Source: Daejeonia sp002484105
Lineage (GTDB): Bacteria; Bacteroidota; Bacteroidia; Flavobacteriales; Weeksellaceae
Direction of reading: 5' to 3'
DNA length: 64,000 nucleotides
Assembly (NCBI RefSeq): GCF_051175565.1
Contig: NZ_CP195105.1
Location: 124,001 to 188,000, forward strand
A program made the position numbers and the translations under genes. Each line of letters opens with the position of its first letter. The first letter of the stretch is position 1. Below, piece after piece: positions 23,466 to 33,216 of this stretch. The notes below the pieces were generated by a model. It made no database searches. It was not told the DNA's origin and was given only the letters and a program-made list of their open reading frames with translations.

Positions 23466-23936
23466 ATGGATATTAAAGACATACAGAACCTTATCAAGTT
23501 CGTATCCAAATCAGAAGTATCTGAAGTAAAATACAAGACAAAGGATTTTGAAATCACCATCAAAACCCCACTGGGTGGCAGCGAAGTAAACTATATTCCA
23601 CAGCCACAGTTATACCAGACACCTGTTGCAGCTCCTGTTACGCCCCCCGTCTCCGGCACAGCAACTCCTGCTGTCAGCCATGATGAAGAAAGTAATTTTC
23701 TTACCATCAAAGCGCCGATGATCGGCACCTTTTACAGAAAACCATCTCCGGACAAAGACTTATTTGTAAATGTAGGTGACGAGGTGACACCCGGCAAAGT
23801 GGTGTGCGTCATCGAAGCCATGAAACTCTTCAACCAGATTGAATCCGAAGTGAGCGGAAAAATCGTAAAAGTTCTGGTAGACGATGCTACTCCTGTGGAA
23901 TACGACCAGCCTTTATTCCTTGTAGATCCGTCTTAA
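23466..23936 (+). CDS. accB: acetyl-CoA carboxylase biotin carboxyl carrier protein
   Basis: 156 residues: an N-terminal helical dimerisation segment, a Pro/Ala/Thr-rich linker (about 50-75) and a biotinyl domain with VIEAMKLFN, Lys120 being the biotinylated residue. The carrier shuttles carboxyl-biotin between AccC and the AccA/AccD transferase in the committed step of fatty acid synthesis. It begins 43 bp after the rpmF terminator and leads into accC. Confidence 0.97.
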   Translation: MDIKDIQNLIKFVSKSEVSEVKYKTKDFEITIKTPLGGSEVNYIPQPQLYQTPVAAPVTPPVSGTATPAVSHDEESNFLTIKAPMIGTFYRKPSPDKDLFVNVGDEVTPGKVVCVIEAMKLFNQIESEVSGKIVKVLVDDATPVEYDQPLFLVDPS

Positions 23937-24029
23937 AAGAGAATTTTAAATGATAAATTACCGATAGTTAATGCCTGTGCATTGGTATCCGTTTAGAATT
24001 CAGAATTTAAAATTTAAAATTTCTCAAAA

Positions 24030-25385
24030 ATGTTCAAAAAAATATTAATTGCCAACCGTGGAGAGATTGCCATGCGCATCCTGCGCACGTGCAAAGAAAT
24101 GGGAATCAAAACGGTAGCAGTGTATTCTACTGCCGACAAAGACAGCCTTCATGTACGTTTTGCAGACGAAGCTGTATGCATCGGGCCGGCACCCAGCAAA
24201 GATTCGTATCTGAGAATTCCGAATATTATTTCGGCTGCCGAAATCACAAATGCAGACGCCATACATCCCGGTTACGGATTCCTTTCCGAAAATGCCAATT
24301 TCTCCAGAATCTGCCAGAAAAGCGGTATCAAATTTATTGGTGCCACACCGGAACAGATTGAAAAAATGGGGGACAAAGCCAATGCCAAAGCAACCATGAA
24401 AGCGGCAGGCGTACCCTGTGTACCCGGCTCTGACGGCCTTATCGATTCTTATGAATCGGCTATTAAAATCGCAGGAGAAATCGGATATCCGGTAATGATA
24501 AAGGCAACTGCCGGAGGGGGCGGCAAAGGAATGAGAGCCGTATGGAAAGCAGAAGACCTGAAAGAACACTGGGACTCTGCCATTCAGGAAGCAGTTGCAG
24601 CATTCGGTAACGGCGGGATGTACATGGAAAAACTCATCGAAGAACCTCGCCATATCGAAATACAGATCGCCGGCGACCAGTACGGAAAAGCCTGCCATCT
24701 CTCTGAAAGAGACTGCTCTGTCCAGCGCCGCAACCAAAAACTGACCGAAGAAACCCCTTCTCCGTTCATGACTGATGAACTGCGTGAAAAAATGGGTGAA
24801 GCCGCCGTGAAGGCAGCAGAATATATCGGATATGAAGGCGTCGGAACCATCGAGTTTCTTGTAGACAAACACCGGAATTTCTACTTCATGGAAATGAATA
24901 CCAGAATCCAGGTGGAACACCCGATTACCGAACAAGTAATCAACTATGACCTGCTCAGAGAGCAGATTATGCTTGCCGCTGGAGAACCGATTGCAGGCAT
25001 CAACCACTATCCGAAAATGCACTCCATAGAATGCCGTATCAATGCAGAAGATCCTTATAACGAATTCCGCCCTTCTCCAGGAAGAATTACCGGGCTTAAC
25101 ATTCCAGGCGGACACGGCGTACGCGTGGATACCCATGTCTACTCCGGATACAGCATTCCGTCCAACTACGATTCCATGATTGCAAAACTGATCACTACGG
25201 CACAAACCCGTGGAGAAGCCATTGCTAAAATGAGAAGAGCCCTGGAAGAATTTTATATTGAAGGGGTAAAAACCACCATCCCGTTTCACCGGCAACTGAT
25301 GGACAACGAAGATTATATCGCTGGAAATTATACCACAAAGTTCATGGAAGACTTTGTGATGGATCACAAATACGAAAACGAATAA
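24030..25385 (+). CDS. accC: acetyl-CoA carboxylase biotin carboxylase subunit
   Basis: 451 residues, ATP-grasp enzyme that carboxylates biotin on AccB with bicarbonate and ATP. Visible motifs are LIANRGEIAMRI at the N-terminus, HPGYGFLSENA, the glycine-rich KATAGGGGKGMR loop, the catalytic FMEMNTRIQVEHP, and a C-terminal PYNEFRPSPGRI. It lies 93 bp after accB and ends at a strong terminator. accA is 3 kb downstream in a separate unit; accD is not in the window. Confidence 0.97.
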   Translation: MFKKILIANRGEIAMRILRTCKEMGIKTVAVYSTADKDSLHVRFADEAVCIGPAPSKDSYLRIPNIISAAEITNADAIHPGYGFLSENANFSRICQKSGIKFIGATPEQIEKMGDKANAKATMKAAGVPCVPGSDGLIDSYESAIKIAGEIGYPVMIKATAGGGGKGMRAVWKAEDLKEHWDSAIQEAVAAFGNGGMYMEKLIEEPRHIEIQIAGDQYGKACHLSERDCSVQRRNQKLTEETPSPFMTDELREKMGEAAVKAAEYIGYEGVGTIEFLVDKHRNFYFMEMNTRIQVEHPITEQVINYDLLREQIMLAAGEPIAGINHYPKMHSIECRINAEDPYNEFRPSPGRITGLNIPGGHGVRVDTHVYSGYSIPSNYDSMIAKLITTAQTRGEAIAKMRRALEEFYIEGVKTTIPFHRQLMDNEDYIAGNYTTKFMEDFVMDHKYENE

Positions 25386-25408
25386 ACCAGCTTCAAAATC
25401 TCAAATAG

Positions 25409-25438
25409 AAACTGCTTCCCAACAGAGGCAGTTTTTTT
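25409..25438 (+). terminator. terminator after accC
   Basis: AAACTGC (25409-25415) pairs with GCAGTTT (25428-25434) and continues into a seven-T run. Confidence 0.85.
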
Positions 25439-25439
25439 G

Positions 25440-25472
25440 TTGCGTCATTTCCGTTTTACTTCGTTATATTTG
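25440..25472 (+). promoter_or_regulatory. ornithine aminotransferase promoter
   Basis: TTG (25440-25442), 22-bp spacer, TATATTTG (25465-25472). It lies directly after the accC terminator and 18 bp before the ATG, so the long frame extension upstream of 25491 cannot be coding. Confidence 0.6.
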
Positions 25473-25490
25473 TGGAAAACCATTAAATCA

Positions 25491-26738
25491 ATGTCATCAA
25501 TACAGGAAAAACATAGCGCACAATATTATATTGACCTCGAAAACAGCTACGGAGCACATAATTACCATCCGCTGCCGGTAGTTCTTGAACGCGGCGAGGG
25601 TGTATATGTATGGGACGTGGAAGGTAAAAAATATTACGATTTTCTTTCCGCTTATTCTGCTGTAAATCAAGGTCATTCTCACCCAAAAATCGTTAGTGCA
25701 ATGACTACGCAGGCACAAGCACTGTCCCTGACATCAAGGGCTTTCTACAACAATAAACTTGGGGAATTTGAGAAGAAAATTACCAGAATTTTTGGTTTTG
25801 ATAAAGTTCTGCCAATGAATTCCGGCGCGGAGGCTGTAGAAACGGCAATAAAAATTGCCAGAAAATGGGGCTATGAAGTGAAGGGCATACGCAACCATGA
25901 AGCAAAAATTATCATCTGCGAAAACAACTTCCACGGACGTACCACTACCATTGTTTCATTCTCCAACGATCCGGATGCCCGAGACCATTACGGTCCTTTT
26001 ACACCGGGATTTATCAGGATTGCATACAACGATGTCCAGGCCCTGAAAGAAATTCTGGAAAACCCTGAAGATATTGCGGCTTTTCTTGTAGAACCAATCC
26101 AGGGTGAAGCCGGCGTTTTTGTTCCCGACGAAGGGTATCTGCATGAAGCGGCGGAGCTCTGCCGTTCGAAAAACGTTCTTTTTATTGCAGATGAAGTACA
26201 GACCGGCATTGCACGTACCGGCAAAATGCTGGCGTGTGACCACGAACAGGTAAAGCCTGATATTCTGATTCTTGGTAAGGCACTCTCCGGCGGGATGTAT
26301 CCGGTTTCGGCAGTACTTGCAAATGATCCGGTAATGCATGTAATCAAACCCGGACAGCATGGTTCCACCTTCGGAGGAAATCCACTGGCCTGTGCTGTTT
26401 CCACTGCTGCGCTGGACGTCATTATTGATGAAAAACTCGCTGAAAATGCCGAAAAAATGGGAAAACGGTTCCGCGCCGGCATTGAAAAAACCATCGGAAA
26501 AACCAACCTTATCAGCAAAGTGAGAGGAAAAGGACTGCTGAACGCCATCCTCATCAATGATACCCCCGAAAGTTCCACAGCCTGGGATTTATGCCTGAAA
26601 CTACGTGACAACGGACTGCTTGCAAAACCGACACACGGTAATATTATCCGGATGGCGCCGCCGCTGGTGATCACAGAAAAACAAATAGACGAATGCCTTG
26701 CAATTATTGAAAAAACAATCCTGGAGTTCAGCAAATAA
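25491..26738 (+). CDS. rocD: ornithine--oxo-acid aminotransferase
   Basis: 415 residues from the ATG at 25491, chosen because the upstream in-frame part overlaps the terminator and promoter. A class III PLP transaminase: ENSYGAHNYHPLPVV at the N-terminus is specific to ornithine aminotransferase, NSGAEAVE binds the phosphate, ADEVQTGIARTGK contains the PLP aspartate, and LGKALSGGMYPVSAV carries the Schiff-base lysine. It converts ornithine and 2-oxoglutarate to glutamate semialdehyde and glutamate, linking arginine and proline metabolism. It stands as a single-gene unit. Confidence 0.94.
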   Translation: MSSIQEKHSAQYYIDLENSYGAHNYHPLPVVLERGEGVYVWDVEGKKYYDFLSAYSAVNQGHSHPKIVSAMTTQAQALSLTSRAFYNNKLGEFEKKITRIFGFDKVLPMNSGAEAVETAIKIARKWGYEVKGIRNHEAKIIICENNFHGRTTTIVSFSNDPDARDHYGPFTPGFIRIAYNDVQALKEILENPEDIAAFLVEPIQGEAGVFVPDEGYLHEAAELCRSKNVLFIADEVQTGIARTGKMLACDHEQVKPDILILGKALSGGMYPVSAVLANDPVMHVIKPGQHGSTFGGNPLACAVSTAALDVIIDEKLAENAEKMGKRFRAGIEKTIGKTNLISKVRGKGLLNAILINDTPESSTAWDLCLKLRDNGLLAKPTHGNIIRMAPPLVITEKQIDECLAIIEKTILEFSK

Positions 26739-26829
26739 ATGCACTGCCAGTGGTCATCTACGATGATTTGCAGTATGCATGTTCCATTTTGGCAAAGGAA
26801 AGGGAATCTTTATCTATTGTCAATAAATT

Positions 26830-26859
26830 TTTGATACTCATCTTCATTGATTAACTTTG
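26830..26859 (+). promoter_or_regulatory. gltX promoter (TTTG-N18-TAACTTTG)
   Basis: TTTG (26830-26833) and TAACTTTG (26852-26859) separated by 18 bp, ending 26 bp before the gltX ATG. A close consensus match. Confidence 0.7.
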
Positions 26860-26885
26860 CAGTCTAAATTTTTGCAACTAAAAAA

Positions 26886-28397
26886 ATGAGTAAAGTCAGA
26901 GTGCGTTTTGCACCCAGCCCAACCGGGCCTCTTCATCTTGGCGGCGTAAGAACCGCTTTGTACGATTATCTTTTTGCAAAACACAACGGAGGAGATTTCG
27001 TACTGAGAATTGAGGATACCGATTCGCAGCGCTTCGTTCCCGGGGCAGAAGAATATATTATGGAAGCTTTGGAGTGGTGCGGACTCATCCCCGACGAAAG
27101 CCCCGTACACGGTGGCAAATACGGCCCATACCGACAATCGGACCGTCGGGATATCTACGACAGATACACTGCCGAAATTCTGAAAACAGACTACGCCTAT
27201 ATCGCATTTGACACACCGGAAGAACTGGACACCGTGCGACACGAATTTGAAGCCAGAGGCGAAGTTTTTTCCTACAATTATCAGACCCGCAGCCGCCTGA
27301 GAAACAGCAAAGCACTTCCGGAAGAGGAAGTAAAAAAACTCCTCGCAGAGAAAGTACCTTATGTTGTACGTTTCAAAATGCCTTTCGACAGGACACTTGT
27401 TCTGCAAGATATCATCCGAGGAACTTTCTCCGTTAACACCAATACCCTGGATGACAAGGTGCTCGTTAAAAATGACGGTATGCCGACTTATCATTTTGCC
27501 AATATTGTGGACGACCATCTGATGGAAATCACCCACGTCATACGCGGTGAAGAATGGCTTCCTTCCATGGGACTGCATATACTTCTATACGAGGCCATGG
27601 GATGGGATGCACCAGAATTTGCACATCTTTCCCTCATCCTGAAACCCGAAGGAAAAGGAAAACTCAGCAAAAGAGACGGAGACAAATTCGGTTTCCCCGT
27701 GTTTCCATTGGATTTCAAGGATCCGTCAACGGGAATTATTTCCAAAGGATACCGCGAAGAAGGATATTTTCCGGAAGCCTTTATTAACTTTCTTGCTCTG
27801 CTGGGATGGAGCCCATCGGATGACAAAGAAATCCTGAGTCTCGACGAAATGGTGAAAGAATTTGAACTCAGCAAAGTACACAAAGCAGGAGCCCGCTTCA
27901 GCAAGGAAAAAGCGGAGTGGTTCAACCATCAGTACCTCCAGATGAAATCTGATGAAGAACTGCTGACACTGCTGAAAGACATCCCGGAAGTTAAAAATTC
28001 ATCGTTTACAGACGCCCAGCTTATCCACATTATATCCCTGATGAAGGAAAGAGCTACATTTGTAAAAGACCTATATAACAATGGAAAATTCTTTTTCCAC
28101 CGCCCTGAATCTTATGATGAAAAGGCTAAGAAAAAAGCGTGGGGAGAGCAGACCTCAGAAATTCTTTCCAGCCTGATCAAACTGCTTTCCGGAGAAGACT
28201 TCAGTGCCGGAAACCTAAAAGACAAACTACATCATTTTGCTGAGGAGAACAGTTTGGGAATGGGAAAAGTCATGATGCCACTGCGGCTCTCTCTGGTGGG
28301 AGAACTGAAAGGTCCCGACGTTCCGGAAATCATGCAACTTATTGGTAAAGAGGAAACTGTAACAAGAATAAACCTCGCAATAGAAAAACTTTCATAA
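26886..28397 (+). CDS. gltX: glutamate--tRNA ligase
   Basis: 503 residues, class I aminoacyl-tRNA synthetase. The HIGH-type motif is PSPTGPLHLGG at residues 10-20 and the KMSKS-type motif is KLSKRDG. The C-terminal helical anticodon-binding region ends FAEENSLGMGKVMMPLRLSL, typical of GluRS. It charges tRNA-Glu. It has its own promoter and is followed 45 bp later by accA. Confidence 0.97.
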   Translation: MSKVRVRFAPSPTGPLHLGGVRTALYDYLFAKHNGGDFVLRIEDTDSQRFVPGAEEYIMEALEWCGLIPDESPVHGGKYGPYRQSDRRDIYDRYTAEILKTDYAYIAFDTPEELDTVRHEFEARGEVFSYNYQTRSRLRNSKALPEEEVKKLLAEKVPYVVRFKMPFDRTLVLQDIIRGTFSVNTNTLDDKVLVKNDGMPTYHFANIVDDHLMEITHVIRGEEWLPSMGLHILLYEAMGWDAPEFAHLSLILKPEGKGKLSKRDGDKFGFPVFPLDFKDPSTGIISKGYREEGYFPEAFINFLALLGWSPSDDKEILSLDEMVKEFELSKVHKAGARFSKEKAEWFNHQYLQMKSDEELLTLLKDIPEVKNSSFTDAQLIHIISLMKERATFVKDLYNNGKFFFHRPESYDEKAKKKAWGEQTSEILSSLIKLLSGEDFSAGNLKDKLHHFAEENSLGMGKVMMPLRLSLVGELKGPDVPEIMQLIGKEETVTRINLAIEKLS

Positions 28398-28442
28398 TTG
28401 TTTTTTATTTGTACATTTGAAGGATAATACCTATTCAGTCTT

Positions 28443-29399
28443 ATGGAATATTTAGATTTTGAACTGCCTATAAAAGACCTTGTCGATCAGTATGAAACCT
28501 GCTCTGTGGTAGGAAGCGATGCCGGTGTCGATATGAAATTAGCCTGCAGTCAGATTGAAGATAAGATCGTCAAAAAGAAAAAAGAGATCTATGAACACCT
28601 GACACCATGGCAGACGGTGCAACTCTCCAGACATCCCGATCGGCCATATACGCTGGACTACATCAACGGTATTGCGGACAAAGACAGTTTTATCGAACTG
28701 CATGGTGACCGCAACTATGCCGACGATCCGGCAATGGTGGGCGGGCTTGCAAAAATAAACGGAAACCGCGTAATGCTGATTGGAACCCAGAAAGGAAGAA
28801 CCACCAAGGAACGCCAGATCCGCCGCTTTGGAATGCCCAATCCGGAAGGCTACAGAAAAGCCCTCCGCCTGATGAAGCTTGCAGAAAAATTCAGAATTCC
28901 CGTGATTACATTTTTGGACACACCGGGAGCCTACCCGGGACTTGAAGCAGAAGAACGGGGACAGGGAGAAGCCATCGCCCGAAATATTTTTGAAATGGTA
29001 CAGATGAAAACTCCGATTTTCACCTATATTATCGGTGAAGGTGCCAGTGGTGGCGCACTCGGTATCGGTGTCGGCAACAAAGTATATATGCTGCAGTACA
29101 CGTGGTATTCCGTCATCGCCCCGGAAAGTTGCTCTTCTATTCTCTGGAGAAACTGGGAACACAAGGAAGATGCTGCCAACGCACTGAAACTGACCCCAAA
29201 AGATATGCTGAAAAACAAACTGATTGATGGCATAATTGAAGAACCCCTGGGTGGCGCACATTATGATCCGCAGACAGCCTTTGACAATGTCAAAGCATCC
29301 GTGCTGCAAAACATCACCGCTTTCAAAAAGTTCAAAGATGAAGAAATTGTTCAGCAGCGTCAGGATAAATTTATCTCGATGGGAGAATTCAAAGCATAA
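28443..29399 (+). CDS. accA: acetyl-CoA carboxylase carboxyltransferase subunit alpha
   Basis: 318 residues: crotonase-like carboxyltransferase domain with the typical N-terminal helical segment, HPDRPYTLDYI, ELHGDRNYADDPAMVGGLA, and the oxyanion-hole region GEGASGGALGIGVG. It transfers the carboxyl group from carboxybiotin to acetyl-CoA together with AccD. It is in a separate unit from accB-accC and is followed by a strong terminator. Confidence 0.97.
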   Translation: MEYLDFELPIKDLVDQYETCSVVGSDAGVDMKLACSQIEDKIVKKKKEIYEHLTPWQTVQLSRHPDRPYTLDYINGIADKDSFIELHGDRNYADDPAMVGGLAKINGNRVMLIGTQKGRTTKERQIRRFGMPNPEGYRKALRLMKLAEKFRIPVITFLDTPGAYPGLEAEERGQGEAIARNIFEMVQMKTPIFTYIIGEGASGGALGIGVGNKVYMLQYTWYSVIAPESCSSILWRNWEHKEDAANALKLTPKDMLKNKLIDGIIEEPLGGAHYDPQTAFDNVKASVLQNITAFKKFKDEEIVQQRQDKFISMGEFKA

Positions 29400-29422
29400 A
29401 TTTCTTTTAAAAATACCGAACA

Positions 29423-29449
29423 AAAGACACCTCAGCAGTGTCTTTTTTT
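29423..29449 (+). terminator. terminator after accA
   Basis: AAAGACAC (29423-29430) pairs with GTGTCTTT (29438-29445), followed by T residues to 29449. Confidence 0.85.
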
Positions 29450-29471
29450 ATTGAATAAGAACATCAACCAG

Positions 29472-30011
29472 CTATCTGGAAGAACCTTTCAATGTGATTT
29501 CGGAGTCCTGGGTAAGGCTTTTGACTTCAGAATAACGGGCACCGCAAACCATCGTGCTCATCGTATAGGTTCCTTTCGGAATCAGGATATAATTGTCTTT
29601 AGATGCCGGTACAGTAAGCGTATAATTCTTTTTTCCCTTGAATACCACATTGAGCGGACAGGACGACCGGTTGATAATTTTAACATAAACATCCGGGCGG
29701 CTGGGATCATTGCTGAACAGATGTGTCAGGAGACTGGCCGTCTGGCTGGCCGAAGTTTTCCCGGAAGAAGAAACGCTATTGCTTGCTTTCTGTGTATTTC
29801 CCAAAGAGGTACCTGAAGAGGAATTCCCTCCCATCATATTCACCATTTTACGTTTAAGTTCGGGCGTTTTCGGGTGGTTAGGGTTGTCGCGTACAAATTG
29901 TGCTATCACAGCGATATCAGTAGTGCGTTCTGCCTGCTGAAGGCTGATTTTGGACTGTCCAAAGACCATTACTACGGATATAAAACTCAGGAGAAAGAAA
30001 AGCTTTTTCAT
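29472..30011 (-). CDS. exported small protein, DUF6759-like
   Basis: 179 residues with a signal peptide (MKKLFFLLSFISVVMVFGQ). A helical N-terminal part contains IAQFVRDNPNHP and KRKMVNMM; a Ser/Thr-rich linker follows; the C-terminal beta domain contains VYVKIINRSSCPLNVVFKG and a late TMVCGARY. The same layout and motifs recur in the gene at 34152-34937. I believe the family is called DUF6759 in Chryseobacterium annotations, from memory. Two conserved cysteines, one in each half of the C-terminal domain, could form a disulphide in the periplasm. Function unknown. Confidence 0.75.
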   Translation of the reverse strand: MKKLFFLLSFISVVMVFGQSKISLQQAERTTDIAVIAQFVRDNPNHPKTPELKRKMVNMMGGNSSSGTSLGNTQKASNSVSSSGKTSASQTASLLTHLFSNDPSRPDVYVKIINRSSCPLNVVFKGKKNYTLTVPASKDNYILIPKGTYTMSTMVCGARYSEVKSLTQDSEITLKGSSR

Positions 30012-30091
30012 CTGAAATCAGGTTCGTCAGTTTTTAGATTACTCATTTAGTATAACGGTGAAAGTCAGTTTTTAGTTTATGCAAAAATCAT

Positions 30092-30099
30092 TATCTTTG
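30092..30099 (+). promoter_or_regulatory. -7 box of tsf
   Basis: TATCTTTG fits the consensus and lies 57 bp upstream of the tsf ATG, showing that tsf is transcribed independently of rpsB in this genome. No TTTG is visible at the matching upstream distance. Confidence 0.55.
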
Positions 30100-30155
30100 C
30101 AATGCAAAAAAACGGACTTTAATATAACTAATTTATTACAAATAAAAGACAAATT

Positions 30156-30980
30156 ATGTATACACCCGCAGCAGCTGACGTAGCGAAGCTAAGAAACACC
30201 ACAGGTGCAGGTATGATGGACTGCAAAAAAGCCCTTACTGAAGCAGAAGGAGACTTTGAAAAAGCCATCGAAATCCTTAGAAAAAAAGGACAGAAAGTAG
30301 CCGCCAACAGAGCAGACAGAGAATCTTCTGAAGGTGCGGTAATCGCCAGAGTAAATGAAGACAACACTCTGGGTGCCATCATTTCCCTGAACTGCGAAAC
30401 TGACTTTGTTGCGAAAAACCAGGCTTTTGTAGAGCTGGCTTATGAACTTGCTGAGCAGGCCATGAACTATGCTTCCAAAGAAGAATTCCTTGCATCTGAA
30501 TTCAACGGAATGACTGTTGCAGAAAAACTTATTGAGCAGACAGGCGTGATCGGTGAAAAAATCGAGATCGGTGCTTTTGAAGTGCTGGAAGGCCCTTATC
30601 TGGGATCCTACATCCACGCAGGCAACAAAATTGCCGCTATCACTGCACTTTCTGCAAAAGTGGACGGTGCCGAAGAAATTGCACATGCCGTATCCATGCA
30701 GGTTGCTGCCATGAATCCGCTTGCACTTGACGAAACCAAAGTTTCTCAGGAAGTAATCGAAAAAGAACTGGAAATCGAAAGAGAACTTCTGACAAAAGAA
30801 GGAAAACCTGCCAATATTATTGACAATATCCTGAAAGGAAAAATGCAGAAATTCTACAAAGAAAACACTCTGGTACACCAGGCGTTCATTAAAGACGGAC
30901 ACATCTCTGTAGAAGAATATGTACGCAGTGCCAATCCTGAACTGAAAGTAGTAGGATTTGTGAGAGTAAGTCTTTCTTAA
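30156..30980 (+). CDS. tsf: translation elongation factor Ts
   Basis: 274 residues. The N-terminal UBA-like domain and catalytic motif are clear (VAKLRNTTGAGMMDCKKAL, with the conserved TGAGMMDCK), followed by NCETDFVAKN of the core domain. EF-Ts exchanges GDP for GTP on EF-Tu. In most bacteria tsf directly follows rpsB; here rpsB is at 54753-55514, about 24 kb away, and tsf has its own -7 box and terminator. Confidence 0.97.
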   Translation: MYTPAAADVAKLRNTTGAGMMDCKKALTEAEGDFEKAIEILRKKGQKVAANRADRESSEGAVIARVNEDNTLGAIISLNCETDFVAKNQAFVELAYELAEQAMNYASKEEFLASEFNGMTVAEKLIEQTGVIGEKIEIGAFEVLEGPYLGSYIHAGNKIAAITALSAKVDGAEEIAHAVSMQVAAMNPLALDETKVSQEVIEKELEIERELLTKEGKPANIIDNILKGKMQKFYKENTLVHQAFIKDGHISVEEYVRSANPELKVVGFVRVSLS

Positions 30981-31006
30981 TCTGAAACACAAGCTAACAC
31001 CAACAT

Positions 31007-31034
31007 ACTCTGCCCGAAACGGCAGAGTTTTTTT
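31007..31034 (+). terminator. terminator after tsf
   Basis: ACTCTGCC (31007-31014) pairs with GGCAGAGT (31021-31028) with a CGAAAC loop, followed by a T run. Confidence 0.88.
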
Positions 31035-31061
31035 GTATTTTTACCAACACAATATTGACGA

Positions 31062-33116
31062 ATGACTCTCCGGTATATTTCTCCATTCTATATTTTCCTT
31101 TTGCTCATATTTGCCGGCATACAATCCCTGCAGGCACAATATATTCAGGTGGATACCCAAACTTATACTCCTGAAGAACTTGTAAAAAATATTTTTTTTG
31201 GACAATCCAACAATAATTGCATCTCGGTAGACAATGTCAGTATAAACGGAAAAGATTTTGGAAACGGAAACAGGAGTTATGGTTACTTCACCAAAGGAAA
31301 CAGTAACTTTGAGATGGACGGAGGCATTATACTTTCAACAGGAAGTGCGCTGACCGCAGTGGGGCCTAATGATTATATCCAGACACAATACGAAGATAGC
31401 GAATTTGCAGATCGAACCTGGGGCGGAGACAGCGATTTGATACAATTACTGACAGATTCCGGTTTAAATACGGATCACATTCTGAATGCAACCACTCTGG
31501 AATTTGATTTCACTTCTTTCAAGGCGGAAAATATCAGCTTTAATTATATGTTTCTCTCTGAAGAATATCGGAAAAATAATAAAACTTATTCTGATACCTT
31601 TGCTTTTCTGATCAGAAAAGTGGGAACTACAACCCCGTACAAAAATATAGCTCTCGTGCCGGGCACAGACACACCTGTTACTTCATTAACCATTAATGAA
31701 CGAATACATTCGGACTACTTTGGAGGCTTCAATGACGAAGAGAGTACGACCAACTTCAATGGTCAAACAAAAATTCTCACTGCATCTACAACCGTTGATA
31801 TCGGACAGAAATACCATATCAAACTGGTTATTGCAGACCACGGAGATCCAGTTGGCCTTTATGATTCAGCTGTATTTCTGGAAGCCGGAAGTTTTAGCGG
31901 AAATATCGATCTTGGCAAAGACAATCTCAACTCTTTGGGGACAGGAATTTGTGAAGGTAGTTCGCTGGATTTGGATGTCACAGTTCCCAATGCCAACACC
32001 AGTACAACCTATTCATGGTACAAAAACGACAGCAATATTCCGGTCAGCAACTCTCCTCAATACTCAATCCGGGAAGAAGGAACATATCGCGTAATCATCG
32101 ATGAGGCCGGTTGCATCAGCAAAGGAAGCATACGGGTTGAGTTTTCAGAAAAACCGGTGATTGGAAACACTGAATTCTGTAATTACAACAACGGAAATTC
32201 GGTAAGCATTAACCTACAAGATTTCACATCGTCTATAATTTCTAATTACAAACCCTATTTTTCAATTGAATATAAAGATGCCAATGGAAACCCGATAGCA
32301 GACAAGTTTACATACAGTTCAGATTCTTACGTATATATCCACATCAAAAGTGGAAATTGTGCTGCTGTTACACAGAAAATCATGTTTAAAATTCCCAAAG
32401 TTTCCGAAACGCTAAAAGACGAGAATATTTGCCCGGCAAATAAAGCAACTTTGGATGCCGGACCTGGATTTTCCTATTATGCATGGTATAATGTTGACGA
32501 TCTATCCCATTCACTCCTAGAAGGAGTTGATGCAAGAAAATTTGACGCCCCCATTGGAAACTATATTGTAAAACTGACCAGTAGCAACAACTGCTCCTAC
32601 GACCAGAAAGTCAAGGTTTCTGCTGCGGAAGACCCCGTCATCAACAATATTGAAGTGAACGGAAGTACAGCAACTGTGCATGTTTCGGGAGGTACAAGGC
32701 CATATTATTATTCCCTTGATGACCCAAACAATTGGACTTCAAACAGCAATATATTCACAAATATTACACGTGGCACTCATATCATGTATGTAAAAGATGC
32801 TGCCGGCTGTAGCATGTTGGAGAAGCCTTTTATCATCATCAATCTTATCAACGCCATCACACCCAATGGCGACGGCATCAACGACGTGCTGGATTATTCC
32901 GACCTGAAGATTAAAGAGAATGTTTCTCTGGAGATTTTCGACCGTCACGGCAGAGAAGTCTACCGGTCTCATCCTAATGAATTTGTCTGGGACGGCACCA
33001 GTAAAGGCCATGCAGTACCCACCGGAACATACTGGTACCTCCTGAAATGGACAGAACCCGACACCGGGCTTCCCGTCTCCTACAGCAACTGGATTCTGGT
33101 GAAAAACAGAAACTGA
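31062..33116 (+). CDS. secreted choice-of-anchor L protein with T9SS type B sorting domain
   Basis: 684 residues: signal peptide (about 1-25, ending SLQAQ), a large N-terminal beta domain with FEMDGGIILSTGSA and FNYMFLSEEYRKNN typical of the choice-of-anchor L fold, Ig-like repeats around 300-590, and a C-terminal gliding-motility-associated domain (ITPNGDGINDVL, LEIFDRHGREVYR, PTGTYWYLLKW). This C-terminal domain is the type B sorting signal recognised by the type IX secretion system, so the protein should be exported to the surface. Its ligand is unknown. It begins 28 bp after the tsf terminator. Confidence 0.9.
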   Translation: MTLRYISPFYIFLLLIFAGIQSLQAQYIQVDTQTYTPEELVKNIFFGQSNNNCISVDNVSINGKDFGNGNRSYGYFTKGNSNFEMDGGIILSTGSALTAVGPNDYIQTQYEDSEFADRTWGGDSDLIQLLTDSGLNTDHILNATTLEFDFTSFKAENISFNYMFLSEEYRKNNKTYSDTFAFLIRKVGTTTPYKNIALVPGTDTPVTSLTINERIHSDYFGGFNDEESTTNFNGQTKILTASTTVDIGQKYHIKLVIADHGDPVGLYDSAVFLEAGSFSGNIDLGKDNLNSLGTGICEGSSLDLDVTVPNANTSTTYSWYKNDSNIPVSNSPQYSIREEGTYRVIIDEAGCISKGSIRVEFSEKPVIGNTEFCNYNNGNSVSINLQDFTSSIISNYKPYFSIEYKDANGNPIADKFTYSSDSYVYIHIKSGNCAAVTQKIMFKIPKVSETLKDENICPANKATLDAGPGFSYYAWYNVDDLSHSLLEGVDARKFDAPIGNYIVKLTSSNNCSYDQKVKVSAAEDPVINNIEVNGSTATVHVSGGTRPYYYSLDDPNNWTSNSNIFTNITRGTHIMYVKDAAGCSMLEKPFIIINLINAITPNGDGINDVLDYSDLKIKENVSLEIFDRHGREVYRSHPNEFVWDGTSKGHAVPTGTYWYLLKWTEPDTGLPVSYSNWILVKNRN

Positions 33117-33216
33117 TTTAACATATTTTCTCTGGGTTTTAATATAACTTTAACGAACAATTGAGCCTCAAAAAAGCCTTATATACAGGATTATATACTT
33201 ATTTTTGCAGGCGAAG

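Noticed and set aside
24045..25367. 440-codon minus-strand open frame
   Set aside because: Antisense shadow of accC; composition is rich in His, Phe and Cys as expected for the complement of a conserved gene.
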